From NCBI RefSeq assembly GCF_900115555.1, contig NZ_FOWX01000029.1:1-64000 (forward strand): a stretch of 64,000 nt of DNA. The letters run 5' to 3'. This document shows, in pieces, positions 30,785 through 39,403 of this stretch. A model generated the notes under the pieces. It was not told the origin of the DNA. It searched no databases and worked only from the letters and a program-made list of their open reading frames with translations. This stretch comes from Pseudomonas borbori. Lineage in GTDB: Bacteria > Pseudomonadota > Gammaproteobacteria > Pseudomonadales > Pseudomonadaceae. Each line of letters begins with the position of its first letter. Position 1 is the stretch's first letter. A program made the translations under genes and the position numbers.

Positions 30785-31637
30785 GAAGGTGCTCTTTGCC
30801 ATCGGCATGGGTGTGAGTGTTGGGAGCAGCGGCCGGGGTCTGCTCCTTTTGAGCTGGCTCTGTTTCGTGATGACCAGCAGCACCTTCCGCCGTTTGGCCA
30901 TCCGTCGCATGGTGGTCTGCGCCGCTGCCTGATGGCGTCATATCTGCTGCGTGATGATCTGCACTGCTCGACGAATCACCGTGGTGATCGGCACCTGCGT
31001 TCGCCTTTGAACTATCCGAAGCATGATGATCTGTCGCAGTCTCAGGCTCGGCGTGATGATCCGCCTTGGCGCTTCCATGTTGACCTTCGTGGTTATGCAT
31101 CTGGGTCTCACCGCCGCCATGATCGTGACCGCCGCTCGATGCAACTAGGGCTTGATACTGCCCGGCATCCATTTTCGGCAGTTGATCGAGGAACGCGACC
31201 ATGCCCCAGATGTACTGATCACCCATGCTCTTGCCCCAGGCCGGCATGCCTGTGGCCTTGATACCGTGCTTGATCACCCAGAATGCAGCGGCTGGATTGC
31301 CATCGATGCCAACCTTGGTCAGGTTCGGCGGAGTGGGATACAGGGATTGGCTGAGCTCTGTTTCAGCAACACCCGGTGCCAAATGACAGCCGATGCACAT
31401 AGAGTTGTAATTGCCAGCTCCGGCTTTTATAAGCGCGTCATCATTGAGGTTGGGTACTTCTATATCCTTGGACCGCACTTCGATAGAGCGGTCTCTGGCC
31501 ATTGTCAGGAAAGCATGTACCGCCGGGAAGTGGGGGTCATCGGCACCCACGTTGACCAAGCCCAAGTAGGCACCGCCAACTAATACAGCGCTTCCGACGA
31601 CACCCGCGGCCACCAAGGTTTTAATTGTTCTTTTCAT
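30774..31637 (-). CDS. c-type cytochrome with His-rich tail
   Basis: The 287-residue protein has an N-terminal membrane/signal segment, one class I haem site (Cys81-x2-Cys84-His85 in MCIGCH) and a probable axial Met131 (GIKATGMPAWG). From about residue 170 the protein becomes a hydrophilic tail with many HH and DHH pairs, ending THTHADGKEHLHDS. The tail looks like a copper-binding extension, absent from ordinary mono-haem cytochromes. It sits between copB and copG, overlapping copG, so it likely serves copper redox handling in the periplasm. This role is inference from context. Confidence 0.85.
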   Translation of the reverse strand: MKRTIKTLVAAGVVGSAVLVGGAYLGLVNVGADDPHFPAVHAFLTMARDRSIEVRSKDIEVPNLNDDALIKAGAGNYNSMCIGCHLAPGVAETELSQSLYPTPPNLTKVGIDGNPAAAFWVIKHGIKATGMPAWGKSMGDQYIWGMVAFLDQLPKMDAGQYQALVASSGGHDHGGGETQMHNHEGQHGSAKADHHAEPETATDHHASDSSKANAGADHHGDSSSSADHHAADMTPSGSGADHHATDGQTAEGAAGHHETEPAQKEQTPAAAPNTHTHADGKEHLHDS

Positions 31638-31646
31638 GTCAGGCTC

Positions 31647-32687
31647 TCAAAACCACATCCGAATACCGGCAACGAAGCGTGCCTCCTCAACATCCTCACC
31701 CTCATCTCGCACCAGGTCGGCCGTGTTGCCGAAGGAGCGACTCCAGGAAACGCCGATGTAGGGTGCGAACTGGCGAATGATCTCGTAACGCAGCCGTAGA
31801 CCGACCTCGGCATTGGCCAGGCCGGAGCCGATACCTCGTTCGGGATCGTTCTTGCCGTAGAAATTCACTTCAGCGGTCGGCTGAAGGATTAGGCGATTGG
31901 TCAGCAGGATGTCGTACTCGCCCTCTAAGCGCGCAGCCGTCTGGCCGTTCTCGCCGACAAAGGCAGTGGCCTCCGCCTCGAAGGCATACAGCGCCATACC
32001 CTGGATGCCGAATGCGGCCCAAGTCTGTGGCGACTCTGGCTTGAAGTCTTGGCGAACACCCGCGACCACATCCCACCAAGGGCCAATCGAGCGCCCGTAC
32101 AAGGCCTGCAATTCAGCATCCTCAGTGACGCCATTGGTGCGTTCACCTTCGGAGCGAAGCCAGAGACGATTGATGTCTCCGCCAATCCAGCCGGACGCAT
32201 CCCAAGCCAAGGTGCTGCCTTCATCGGCATCCTGGTATTCGAGCTGGTCGAGCAGGAAGAAGCTGTTGATGGCGCTGTCGTGAACCTTGTGGCCTGGCAA
32301 AGGCGGGAACGCTGCTTCACGATCCGCATCTGTCAGCACCGGGATAGGCGTGCGACTGGTAGTTCTCGGGGCTTCAGCGGAACCATGGTTCATCGTTGAA
32401 TGATCCATACCTCCCATTTGCCCCGGCATAGCGCCGTGACCCATCTTGCTGTGGTCCATAGCCGGAGCCTTTTCTTGGCTCTGGCTATGGCCCATCTGGC
32501 TATGATCCATGCCCTCCATCGGCTCTTTGGCAGAACCGTGGTTCATTTTCCTATGGTCCATCTGCATGGAGCCGTGGCCCATTGCCGAATGATCCATTTC
32601 TTCGGCAGCGAGGGTGAGCCCGCTGCCAAGCATGCTCAGCGACACTGCCAGTGCTGTTAGGGACGGACGTAAAAACCTAGTGGTCAT
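31647..32687 (-). CDS. copB: Copper resistance outer membrane protein CopB
   Basis: The protein of about 346 residues has a signal peptide, a Met/His-rich region (about 30-115) with repeats of the MDHSxMGH type, and a C-terminal CopB barrel (FFLLDQLEYQ, WWDVVAGVRQDFKPE, APYIGVSWSRSFG, FVAGIRMWF). CopB is the outer-membrane partner of CopA in copper sequestration. The ATG at 32687 (MTTRFLRPS) starts a normal signal peptide and overlaps the stop of the preceding gene by 11 bases. Confidence 0.95.
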   Translation of the reverse strand: MTTRFLRPSLTALAVSLSMLGSGLTLAAEEMDHSAMGHGSMQMDHRKMNHGSAKEPMEGMDHSQMGHSQSQEKAPAMDHSKMGHGAMPGQMGGMDHSTMNHGSAEAPRTTSRTPIPVLTDADREAAFPPLPGHKVHDSAINSFFLLDQLEYQDADEGSTLAWDASGWIGGDINRLWLRSEGERTNGVTEDAELQALYGRSIGPWWDVVAGVRQDFKPESPQTWAAFGIQGMALYAFEAEATAFVGENGQTAARLEGEYDILLTNRLILQPTAEVNFYGKNDPERGIGSGLANAEVGLRLRYEIIRQFAPYIGVSWSRSFGNTADLVRDEGEDVEEARFVAGIRMWF

Positions 32688-32976
32688 GGTTCGAACCTGC
32701 TTCGGCTTCGGTGCCGCCATGCTTATCCATCATGCTTTCGTGGTCCATGCCGCCATGGTTCATGTCCCCGTGATCCATCTGCTGACTAGCAGCCTTTTCC
32801 TTCGCTTGTGCGGCCTTCTTGTCAGGTACCGATTTGGGAACCTGTGTCTCAGTAGCATGTTGTTCGTGCTCACTGTGATCTTCACCGGCCAACAACACCG
32901 GAGCATGCAGGGCAGCCAAAAGGCTCAACACGGTAGCGCGGCCAACCAGGGCCTTCCGCTTCATAAAAGTGCTCAT
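32677..32976 (-). CDS. Small Met/His-rich periplasmic protein between copA and copB
   Basis: The 99-residue protein has a signal peptide (VLSLLAALHAPVLLAGE) and a short acidic/His mature part, then QMDHGDMNHGGMDHESMMDK and a His-Asp-His C-terminus. The motifs match the copper-binding repeats in CopA and CopB. An ideal AAGGAG site precedes the ATG at 32976, and the gene overlaps copB. It is probably a periplasmic copper chaperone or sponge; no named family is certain. Confidence 0.8.
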   Translation of the reverse strand: MSTFMKRKALVGRATVLSLLAALHAPVLLAGEDHSEHEQHATETQVPKSVPDKKAAQAKEKAASQQMDHGDMNHGGMDHESMMDKHGGTEAEAGSNHDH

Positions 32977-32988
32977 CAGATATCTCCT

Positions 32989-34806
32989 TTACTCATCCAC
33001 ACGAACTTCACGGAACATGCCCATTTCCATGTGGAGTAGTAGGTGGCAGTGGTAAGCCCAGCGCCCCAATGCATCCGCAGTTACTCGATAACTGCGTTTG
33101 GAACCTGGCGGCATGTCGATGGTGTGTTTACGAACCATGAAGTTGCCGTTTTCATCCTCCAGATCACTCCACATGCCGTGAAGGTGGATGGGGTGAGTCA
33201 TCATGGTGTCGTTGACCAGCGTGATGCGGACACGCTCGCCGTACTTAAGGCGCAAAGGCTCGGCATCCGAGAACTTGATGCCGTCGAACGACCAAGAAAA
33301 TTTCTCCATGTGCCCGGTGAGGTGCAGCTCAATGGTTCGGCTGGGTTCGCGGCCATCCGGGTCGGGGAAGATGCTTTTCAAGTCGGAATAGGTCAGCACG
33401 CGACGACCATTGTCGCGTAGGCCGATACCTGGATCGTCCAGCTTGTGGGTCGGAGTCATGGTTTGCATGTCGACCAGCGGGTTATTGGTTTCAGAGGCCG
33501 GATGCGATTGCATTGCTGCGCCCATACCCGCCATACCTGAATGGTCCATGCCGGCCATTTTGCTGTGGTCCATACCGGCCATATCACCTTGCATTCCGCC
33601 AGCGTCCATCCCGGCCATCTTGCTGTGATCCCTGCCGCTCATGCCGCCTTGCATGCTGCTGTGGTCCATGCCCGCCATGCTTCCGTGATCCATACCCATG
33701 TCGCCCATGGCGATCAGGGGGCGAGGATCAGTTTCTGGTACTGGCGCGCTCAAACCTTCACGCGTCGCCAGAGTGCCGCGGGCATAGCCGGTGCGATCCA
33801 TGGACTGGGCGAAAATCGTGTAAGCCTCTTGGTCCGCGAGCTCGACAATTACGTCGTAGGTCTCTGCCACAGCGATGCGGAGCTCATCGACGCTGACTGG
33901 CTTGACGTGCAGCCCATCAGCCGCAACCACCGTCATCTTCAGACCCGGAATACGCACGTCGAAGTAGGTCATGGCCGAGCCGTTGATGAACCGTAAGCGG
34001 AGTTTTTCGCCCGGCTTGAAGATGCCTGTCCAGTTGCCATTTGGAGCTTGGCCATTCATCAGGTAGGTGTAGGTATAGGCGCTGACGTCGGCAAGATCGG
34101 TGGGGCTCATCTTCATCTCGGCCCACATCTTGCGGTCGGCAACCGCTGCCGACCAACCTTGCTCGCTCACGTCATCGATGAAGTCGCCAACGGTGCGCTT
34201 GTGCTGGTTGTAGTAGTCCGACTGCTTCTTGAGCTTGGCCAATAACCGGGTTGGGTCTTCATCAGTCCAATCAGTCAGCATTACCACGTAGTCACGGTCA
34301 TAGCTGAACGGCTCGGGCTCTTTGGCATCGATGACCAGGGCACCGTAAACGCCGATCTGCTCCTGCAAACCAGAGTGGCTGTGGTACCAGTAGGTGCCAT
34401 TCTGATTGACCTTGAATTTGTATTCGTACATGCCATCGGGCGCGATGCCGTGGAAGCTCAAGCCAGGCACACCATCCATGTTTGCGGGCAAAATGATGCC
34501 GTGCCAGTGGATCGAAGTGTCTTCGGCTAGGCGGTTTTTCACGCGCAGCGTGACGGTATCGCCTTCTCGCCAGCGCAAAATTGGTCCTGGAATGGACCCG
34601 TTAATCGCCATCGCAGTCCGGGCGGTACCGGTTATATTCACGGGCGTTTCACCAATGAATAGGTCGAAATCAGTGCCCGTTAATACGTTGGGTTGTCCGG
34701 GACTGGTCACCGCCCAAACGGGTGTGCGCCACAAGCCAAGGCCTCCGAGAATGCCGGTAGCGGCCAGGCCTTTAACGAAGGTTCGTCTTGAGGTTTTGCA
34801 GTGCAT
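32989..34806 (-). CDS. copA: Multicopper oxidase CopA (copper resistance)
   Basis: The 605-residue Tat-exported protein (SRRTFVKG at residues 6-13) oxidises Cu(I) and binds copper in the periplasm. The copper sites are HWHG (His100/His102), YHSHSG (His142/His144), HPIHLHG, and the YHCHLLLHMEMGM type 1 site near the C-terminus. A Met-rich insert at about 375-445 carries repeated MDHSxMxGM units. It is the first gene of a minus-strand operon with the small Met/His-rich gene, copB, a cytochrome and copG; copC and copD are absent. A cop box lies about 170 bases upstream. Confidence 0.97.
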   Translation of the reverse strand: MHCKTSRRTFVKGLAATGILGGLGLWRTPVWAVTSPGQPNVLTGTDFDLFIGETPVNITGTARTAMAINGSIPGPILRWREGDTVTLRVKNRLAEDTSIHWHGIILPANMDGVPGLSFHGIAPDGMYEYKFKVNQNGTYWYHSHSGLQEQIGVYGALVIDAKEPEPFSYDRDYVVMLTDWTDEDPTRLLAKLKKQSDYYNQHKRTVGDFIDDVSEQGWSAAVADRKMWAEMKMSPTDLADVSAYTYTYLMNGQAPNGNWTGIFKPGEKLRLRFINGSAMTYFDVRIPGLKMTVVAADGLHVKPVSVDELRIAVAETYDVIVELADQEAYTIFAQSMDRTGYARGTLATREGLSAPVPETDPRPLIAMGDMGMDHGSMAGMDHSSMQGGMSGRDHSKMAGMDAGGMQGDMAGMDHSKMAGMDHSGMAGMGAAMQSHPASETNNPLVDMQTMTPTHKLDDPGIGLRDNGRRVLTYSDLKSIFPDPDGREPSRTIELHLTGHMEKFSWSFDGIKFSDAEPLRLKYGERVRITLVNDTMMTHPIHLHGMWSDLEDENGNFMVRKHTIDMPPGSKRSYRVTADALGRWAYHCHLLLHMEMGMFREVRVDE

Positions 34807-34974
34807 GCCGTTATGTCCAATCAGTCAGAGGAGTCAGGGCGGAACAACCATGACATTGGGTTATTTTCAGCTTCATCCTGGGAGGTTTTCCCTACCAGCC
34901 TTGCCCACTGTCGTGGCTTTTCAAATCGTTCCGACAGCGAGCTTGAGAAATTGCCATATCTCAACCGGCTAAGT

Positions 34975-34992
34975 GATTACATTTCTGTCAGG
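34975..34992 (-). promoter_or_regulatory. Candidate CopR box upstream of copA
   Basis: On the minus strand the sequence CCTGACAGAAATGTAATC matches the classical pseudomonad cop box. It lies between the PtrA-like gene and copA, in position to drive the copA operon. Confidence 0.7.
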
Positions 34993-35003
34993 TTGACCGC
35001 GAA

Positions 35004-35210
35004 TTAGCAGTTGGCGTGATCGGCTGTTTTGGCTTTAGTACCAGCTACCGGCGACTCTTTTTTCTGTTGTTGGGCCAGTTGGTAGGCTTCCATCGAGATC
35101 TTGCTGGCCTGTTCCATGCGCGCAAAAGTACGGTCAGCACCGCCTTCTGCCATTGCCAACGAAGACGCGGTAAGAGCGATAACCACGAACAGGGTTTTGA
35201 TTGATTTCAT
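35004..35210 (-). CDS. PtrA-like small copper-induced protein
   Basis: The 68-residue protein has a signal peptide (MKSIKTLFVVIALTASSLAMA) followed by EGGADRTFARMEQA, the PtrA N-terminal signature. P. aeruginosa PtrA is copper-induced and contributes to copper tolerance. A single Cys and a His lie at the C-terminus (DHANC). A cop box sits 121 bases upstream. It may form the first cistron before copA. Confidence 0.8.
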   Translation of the reverse strand: MKSIKTLFVVIALTASSLAMAEGGADRTFARMEQASKISMEAYQLAQQQKKESPVAGTKAKTADHANC

Positions 35211-35524
35211 CTGGAAAGTCCTCGATTTAGTTCAGTTAGCCTAGTGACCCTGAGTGGGTCGCCATCAGGCATTGAGCTTCAGGCTCGAAGTAACCTTAAC
35301 CAGAGTGCCCTGTCATAAACCTGAGCTGAACATTACAGTTCTGTCAGGTTGTTACTTCTTTCTTGTGGAGGCTCTGCAGGGCTCTGTAGTGTCTGTTCAT
35401 GCCCGCTAATGAAGCCTGTGCGGATTCGTTTTATGGCATGCCTGGCAGCGATGCCTAAGCTTCTTCGGGTCAGTGGCACTAAATAGTCCTGACCTCCACA
35501 TAACGCTCATGAGAGATTGCCACT
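35211..35524. other. Divergent control region between ptrA-like and bufA
   Basis: The 314 bases contain one cop box (35331-35348). No gene is visible. The region must contain the promoters of the minus-strand ptrA-like gene and the plus-strand buf operon. Confidence 0.6.
35331..35348 (-). promoter_or_regulatory. Candidate CopR box between ptrA-like and buf genes
   Basis: On the minus strand CCTGACAGAACTGTAATG differs from the copA box at only two of 18 positions. The orientation favours the ptrA-like gene; a divergent effect on bufA is possible. Confidence 0.65.
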
Positions 35525-35785
35525 ATGTCGACCAAAAATACCGTTGCTACCGGTGCTGCATTGGCACTCGTTGCCGCCAGCCTATTTGCCACCCTGCCTG
35601 CACAAGCGGCTCAGGATGCAAAAACTGCCGAAGTAAAATGCTTTGGTGTGAATGGCTGCAAAGGTCAAAACGATTGCATGACTGCCAAGAACGCCTGCAA
35701 AGGCCAGGGAGAATGTAAAGGTCAGGGCTTCAACTTGATGACCCAAGAAAAATGCGATGAGGCCGGCGGTAAAACCAGCGAGTAA
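35525..35785 (+). CDS. bufA: Bufferin precursor peptide (BufA2-type, copper-binding RiPP)
   Basis: The 86-residue precursor has a signal peptide (ALALVAASLFATLPAQA) and a Cys-rich core with six Cys at residues 39, 45, 51, 58, 64 and 77 set in CKG-type repeats (CFGVNGCKGQNDC, NACKGQGECKGQGF). In bufferins, an iron-dependent MNIO enzyme converts core Cys to thiooxazole-type heterocycles, giving a secreted periplasmic peptide that chelates copper. The next two genes encode the enzyme and its partner. The CKG pattern fits the BufA2 group better than DUF2282, but this assignment is from memory. Confidence 0.85.
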   Translation: MSTKNTVATGAALALVAASLFATLPAQAAQDAKTAEVKCFGVNGCKGQNDCMTAKNACKGQGECKGQGFNLMTQEKCDEAGGKTSE

Positions 35786-35830
35786 GCCCATCCAAGGGAG
35801 TGCAAGTCACTCCCTTGACTCGGAGTCCTA

Positions 35831-36673
35831 ATGAGTAAAAGCAACATGCTGGGCTTTGGCCTGGGCTTGCGTAGCGAGTACTACCAGCAGATTCTGGAGC
35901 AACGCCCCGCAGTCGACTGGTTCGAGATCATCTCCGAGAACTACATGGTCGGCGGGGGAAAAGCCCTCTACTTCCTCGATGCGATCAAAGAGCAATATCC
36001 GCTGGTCATGCACGGGGTTTCCCTGTCGATTGGCGGTCCTCATGAGATCGACGCTGATTACTTACGCCAATTGAAAAATCTAGCCGACCGAGTTCAGCCC
36101 CGCTGGGTAGCTGACCATCTGTGTTGGAGCCGTGGCAGTGCTCACCATCTGCATGATCTACTTCCACTGCCGTTCACCCAGGAGAGCCTACTGCATGTGG
36201 CATCAAGGGTTCGGTTGGTTCAGGATGTGTTGCAGCGGCCCTTGGTGCTTGAGAACGTATCGGCCTACGTGCAGTGGAAAACGTCCTGCATGAGCGAGTC
36301 TCAGTTTCTGGCCGAACTGAGCAGCCTTACCGGCTGCGAGCTACTGCTCGATGTGAACAACGTCTACGTCAGTTCGAAAAACCAGGGGTTCGACCCTTGG
36401 CAGTTCATCATGGAGTTGCCCCATGAGCGGATTCGCCAGATCCACCTGGCCGGCCATAGCGACTACGGTCACTACCTCATCGACACCCATGATCAGCCGA
36501 TTGCCGATCCGGTTTGGGCTCTGTATAGCAAAACGTTGAGCTATCTGGGCGCTACTGCAACTCTGATTGAGCGAGATGATCATTTCCCGCCCTTTGACGA
36601 GCTATTAGCGGAGCTGTCCAAGGCGCGCTCTATCTCCGCCAATGCTCTAAGGGCTGCCGCACCATGCGCCTGA
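35831..36673 (+). CDS. bufB: MNIO (DUF692) bufferin-modifying iron oxidase
   Basis: The 280-residue TIM-barrel protein belongs to the multinuclear non-haem iron oxidase family that modifies Cys of peptides such as bufferins and methanobactin. Candidate iron ligands are seen in EIISENYM, MHGVSLSIGG, ADHLCW, LVLENVSAY, LLLDVNNVYVS, IHLAGHSDY, IDTHDQP and LIERDDHFP. A GGAG site precedes the ATG. The gene follows bufA by 45 bases and overlaps bufC by 10 bases, as expected for a maturation operon. Confidence 0.93.
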   Translation: MSKSNMLGFGLGLRSEYYQQILEQRPAVDWFEIISENYMVGGGKALYFLDAIKEQYPLVMHGVSLSIGGPHEIDADYLRQLKNLADRVQPRWVADHLCWSRGSAHHLHDLLPLPFTQESLLHVASRVRLVQDVLQRPLVLENVSAYVQWKTSCMSESQFLAELSSLTGCELLLDVNNVYVSSKNQGFDPWQFIMELPHERIRQIHLAGHSDYGHYLIDTHDQPIADPVWALYSKTLSYLGATATLIERDDHFPPFDELLAELSKARSISANALRAAAPCA

Positions 36674-37443
36674 GTGCTCAGCAGAAAGCGCTGGAGCGTT
36701 ACCTGGCCACAGGCGATAGCGTTATCCCTCCTGAGCTGTTGGAGCAGATTCAAGGTAGCAATACGCTGCCTGCCGCAGATGGCCTGATGATTTACCAAAA
36801 TGCTTATCGCGCCAGGCTTCTTTCGGTCATGAGGGAAGACTTCCCAGCGTTGCATCGCTGGATGGGTGATGAGTCATTTGCACAGTTGGCCATGACTTAT
36901 ATCAGCGCGTGGCCATCGAGACATTTCAGTTTGCGCTGGTTAGGCGAGAAGCTGCCGGAGTTCATCCGCGGCTATATTGCCGAGCCGCAACGTTCCCCGA
37001 TGATAGAACTCGCCACACTTGAATGGGCCTTTACCCTGGCCTTCGACGCCCCCGATGCAGTGCCACTGTCGTTGGATTTAATGAGCCGTTTTTCAGCTGA
37101 TGACTGGGTCAATCTACGGGTATGCCTGACTCCCTCGGCTCGTTGGTTGCAGCTACAGCACAACACCGTGGGTATGTGGGCGGCTGCCAAGGCCGAGGCC
37201 GATATGCCTGATGCCGTTGCGCTATCCGAGCCCCTGGATTGCTTGGTTTGGCGGCGTGAGTTGGTCTGTCAGTACCGTACTCTTGAGCCGGGCGAAGCTG
37301 CGGCCTTGCGGCTGCTTATTGATGGTGGCTCGTTCGCTTCAATGTGCGAGAATCTCGTGGGTCAACACGGCGAACAGGCACCCCTGCAAGCGGCTACCTG
37401 GCTGAAGCAATGGGTCGGTGAGGGTCTGCTTCAGCGTGGATAG
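36664..37443 (+). CDS. bufC: DUF2063/HvfC-like partner of the bufferin oxidase
   Basis: The 259-residue protein contains the N-terminal DUF2063 domain (about residues 5-95, with MIYQNAYRARLLSVMREDFP and MTYISAWPSRHFSLRWLGE). Members of this family partner with MNIO enzymes and are thought to bind the precursor peptide for modification. The C-terminal part (LEPGEAAALRLLIDGGSF) resembles the winged-helix-like C-terminal module of these proteins. It starts inside the end of bufB. A DoxX-type membrane protein, often the fourth gene of such clusters, is absent here. Confidence 0.9.
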   Translation: MRLSAQQKALERYLATGDSVIPPELLEQIQGSNTLPAADGLMIYQNAYRARLLSVMREDFPALHRWMGDESFAQLAMTYISAWPSRHFSLRWLGEKLPEFIRGYIAEPQRSPMIELATLEWAFTLAFDAPDAVPLSLDLMSRFSADDWVNLRVCLTPSARWLQLQHNTVGMWAAAKAEADMPDAVALSEPLDCLVWRRELVCQYRTLEPGEAAALRLLIDGGSFASMCENLVGQHGEQAPLQAATWLKQWVGEGLLQRG

Positions 37444-37489
37444 ATAGTGCTGTGGATGTGCGGGGCGTGGTGTCATTGGCCGAGAGTTA

Positions 37490-37515
37490 CCTCTTCCGCC
37501 AGTTGACGGAAGAGG
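37490..37515. terminator. Hairpin between convergent bufC and anchor-protein genes
   Basis: CCTCTTCCG and CGGAAGAGG form a perfect nine-base stem between the two convergent genes. AAAA follows on the plus side. It probably terminates both operons. Confidence 0.6.
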
Positions 37516-37523
37516 CAAAAGCC

Positions 37524-38186
37524 TTAAATCACGCGTTTGACGCTCAGGTACTCGCCCTTGGTCTTCAGCGTGATGGTCACGTCGCTGTTGCTGCGATTGC
37601 GCCAGAACCAGCCGTGGGTGCCGTCGAAGATGGCGGTGAACTTACCCTTGTCGCCCTTGATCTGCTTACCCTTGCTGTAGCTGTGGTAGTAGCCCTTTGG
37701 GCCGTTGTAGGGCTCGCCGTGGGTGTCGTGGTTGACCGGAATACCATTGGTCGTCCACTCGTAACTGACAGTGGCCTTGTCCAGCATCTCCAGCTTGATT
37801 TCACTGGCCTCGCCCGGCTTCAGAGTGACGGTTACCTCATCCGACTTCAGGGCTGGCTCAGGCTCAGCTACGGGTTCGGCCACAGGTGCTGCTGCAACAG
37901 GCTCTTGAACTACCGGCTGAATAGGCGCGGGAGCTTGAGCGACTGGAGCCGCCGCTGGCTGAACCGCTGCATCCGCTGCCGCTTCTTCGGCCAGGGTTAT
38001 CTTCATTTCGCCCATCTGGGTCAGGCCGAGTACGCGGCCAACGCCCGTTGGGTCGATGGCGTACTCCGAAGGCATCACCACGGTGACCAGCAAGGCAGCG
38101 GCAACACCCACAGCGATCACAGTGGAACGCAGCAATTGGCGGCTGGTAGGTAATTCGCTTTGAGTTGGAAGTTTGGTATTAAACAT
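37524..38186 (-). CDS. Transmembrane anchor protein of a HupE-linked operon
   Basis: The 220-residue protein has one membrane segment (STVIAVGVAAALLVTVV), an Ala/Pro-rich linker (about 75-115) and a C-terminal periplasmic domain with YEWTTNGIPVNHDTHGEPYN and TAIFDGTHGWFWRNRSNSDV. The domain has a beta-sandwich look with His and Trp residues. It is commonly annotated as a transmembrane anchor protein beside HupE/UreJ permeases. The function is unknown. It is 12 bases after the hupE-like stop and co-transcribed with it. Confidence 0.75.
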   Translation of the reverse strand: MFNTKLPTQSELPTSRQLLRSTVIAVGVAAALLVTVVMPSEYAIDPTGVGRVLGLTQMGEMKITLAEEAAADAAVQPAAAPVAQAPAPIQPVVQEPVAAAPVAEPVAEPEPALKSDEVTVTLKPGEASEIKLEMLDKATVSYEWTTNGIPVNHDTHGEPYNGPKGYYHSYSKGKQIKGDKGKFTAIFDGTHGWFWRNRSNSDVTITLKTKGEYLSVKRVI

Positions 38187-38198
38187 GCTGAGAATTCC

Positions 38199-38936
38199 TT
38201 ACTGAGAGACGATCAAGCCGGTGAGCTGGTAACCCATTAAGAGGAAACCGGCGCTCATCATGGCGACGTTGGCGGTGTAGGCATGACGCCAGAAGCTGGC
38301 GGTGCGCCGCCAGTAGCCCATGACAATTAGGATGGCGCTCAAGGCCAGAAGCTGGCCGATTTCAACGCCGACATTGAAGGCAACTAGGTTGGCGATCAGA
38401 CCGTCTGCCGATATCTCGTACTCCTGGATCTTGGTCGCCAGACCAAAGCCATGCAGCAAGCCGAAGATCAGCGTGGCAGCCTTGGTGTTCGGCTGGTGGC
38501 CGAACCAGCGCTGGAATGCGCCCAGGTTATCCAGCGCCTTGTACACCACCGAGAAACCGATGATGGCGTCGATCACGTAGGAGCTGATGTTGATTTCCGC
38601 CAATACGCCAAGCAGCAGCGTCACTGTGTGGCCCACGGCGAACAGAGTGACGTAGAGCCCCACGTCTTTCAGGCGGTAGAGAAAGAAGATCACCCCGAAG
38701 AGGAACAGCAGGTGGTCGTAGCCGGTGATCATGTGCTTTGCGCCCATGTAGATGAACGGCAACACCATCACCCCGGAGCTTTCCTGGATAAAGCCCTTGT
38801 CTCCCTCGGCGACAGCGTGGGCCAGTGCTTCAGGCATGCCGAGAAACAGCAATGCCGTGAACAGCAGCAACAGTAGTAACGAGTGATTCGGGCGCACGAC
38901 AGATGCGTCCATTGCGCCCATAGATAGCGAATGCAT
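38199..38936 (-). CDS. HupE/UreJ-family permease
   Basis: The 245-residue inner-membrane protein has about seven hydrophobic segments. The family motif MGAKHMITGYDHLLFLFGVI carries the conserved His and Asp that are proposed to bind nickel or cobalt in HupE/UreJ permeases. A second motif, FGLLHGFGLATKI, is also typical. HupE proteins import Ni2+ or Co2+. The metal here is not proved, but a Ni/Co exporter operon is divergently transcribed nearby under a candidate metal operator. Confidence 0.85.
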   Translation of the reverse strand: MHSLSMGAMDASVVRPNHSLLLLLLFTALLFLGMPEALAHAVAEGDKGFIQESSGVMVLPFIYMGAKHMITGYDHLLFLFGVIFFLYRLKDVGLYVTLFAVGHTVTLLLGVLAEINISSYVIDAIIGFSVVYKALDNLGAFQRWFGHQPNTKAATLIFGLLHGFGLATKIQEYEISADGLIANLVAFNVGVEIGQLLALSAILIVMGYWRRTASFWRHAYTANVAMMSAGFLLMGYQLTGLIVSQ

Positions 38937-38983
38937 GGTTGAGTCCTAAGTTAAAGGGGTCTTAGGCCGCACAGCGGCCTGTG

Positions 38984-39343
38984 TCAGAGCACGAATGTGG
39001 CGCGCGGTGGCCGCTCGATCAGGAAGATCGGGCTTGGTGGAATGGAGTAATGAGGGGCGGGTATCGGCTGCGCAAGTTCTGGCGGCGTGCTGATGCTTAG
39101 ACGCGCGGTCAGATGTGGTGTTTCATGCAGATGGTCGGCGGTCAGCGGCGAGTGGCAGTGATCCCCGTACGCCGCACAGGCCAGCGTCTCGTCACCATGC
39201 GCATGCGAATGAGCACCGTTATTGTCACCCAAGGCAGGCAGGCTCGACCCCATAAACAGCGCAGAGGTATGCCCGGCCCAGGCCATCAAGATGGCGAGAG
39301 CAAGGGCAAAAATCACCTTGGTACTGATGGGATTGCTGAGCAT
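38984..39343 (-). CDS. Small His-rich membrane-anchored protein
   Basis: The 119-residue protein has an N-terminal membrane segment (VIFALALAILMAWAGHTS), then a His-rich part (GAHSHAHGDET, DHCHSPLTADHLHETPH) and a proline-rich tail. It is the first cistron of the minus-strand anchor/HupE operon. The layout resembles DUF2946-type small proteins, but no family is certain. The histidines suggest metal delivery or sensing in the periplasm. Confidence 0.7.
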   Translation of the reverse strand: MLSNPISTKVIFALALAILMAWAGHTSALFMGSSLPALGDNNGAHSHAHGDETLACAAYGDHCHSPLTADHLHETPHLTARLSISTPPELAQPIPAPHYSIPPSPIFLIERPPRATFVL

Positions 39344-39403
39344 GTTGTGGTTCTTTCGATGCCTAAGCGGGTGGCTTTTCTGGAGGGTCGGTCGGTTTGA
39401 CCA

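Noticed and set aside
33540..33700. Short repeated units (possible CRISPR)
   Set aside because: The repeats are in-frame MDHSxM codons of copA, without spacers. No CRISPR array or cas gene was seen anywhere in the window.
35285..35320. ECF sigma promoter for the buf operon (GTAACC element)
   Set aside because: A GTAACC-like hexamer is present but no matching -10 element at the right distance; no sigma gene is adjacent.
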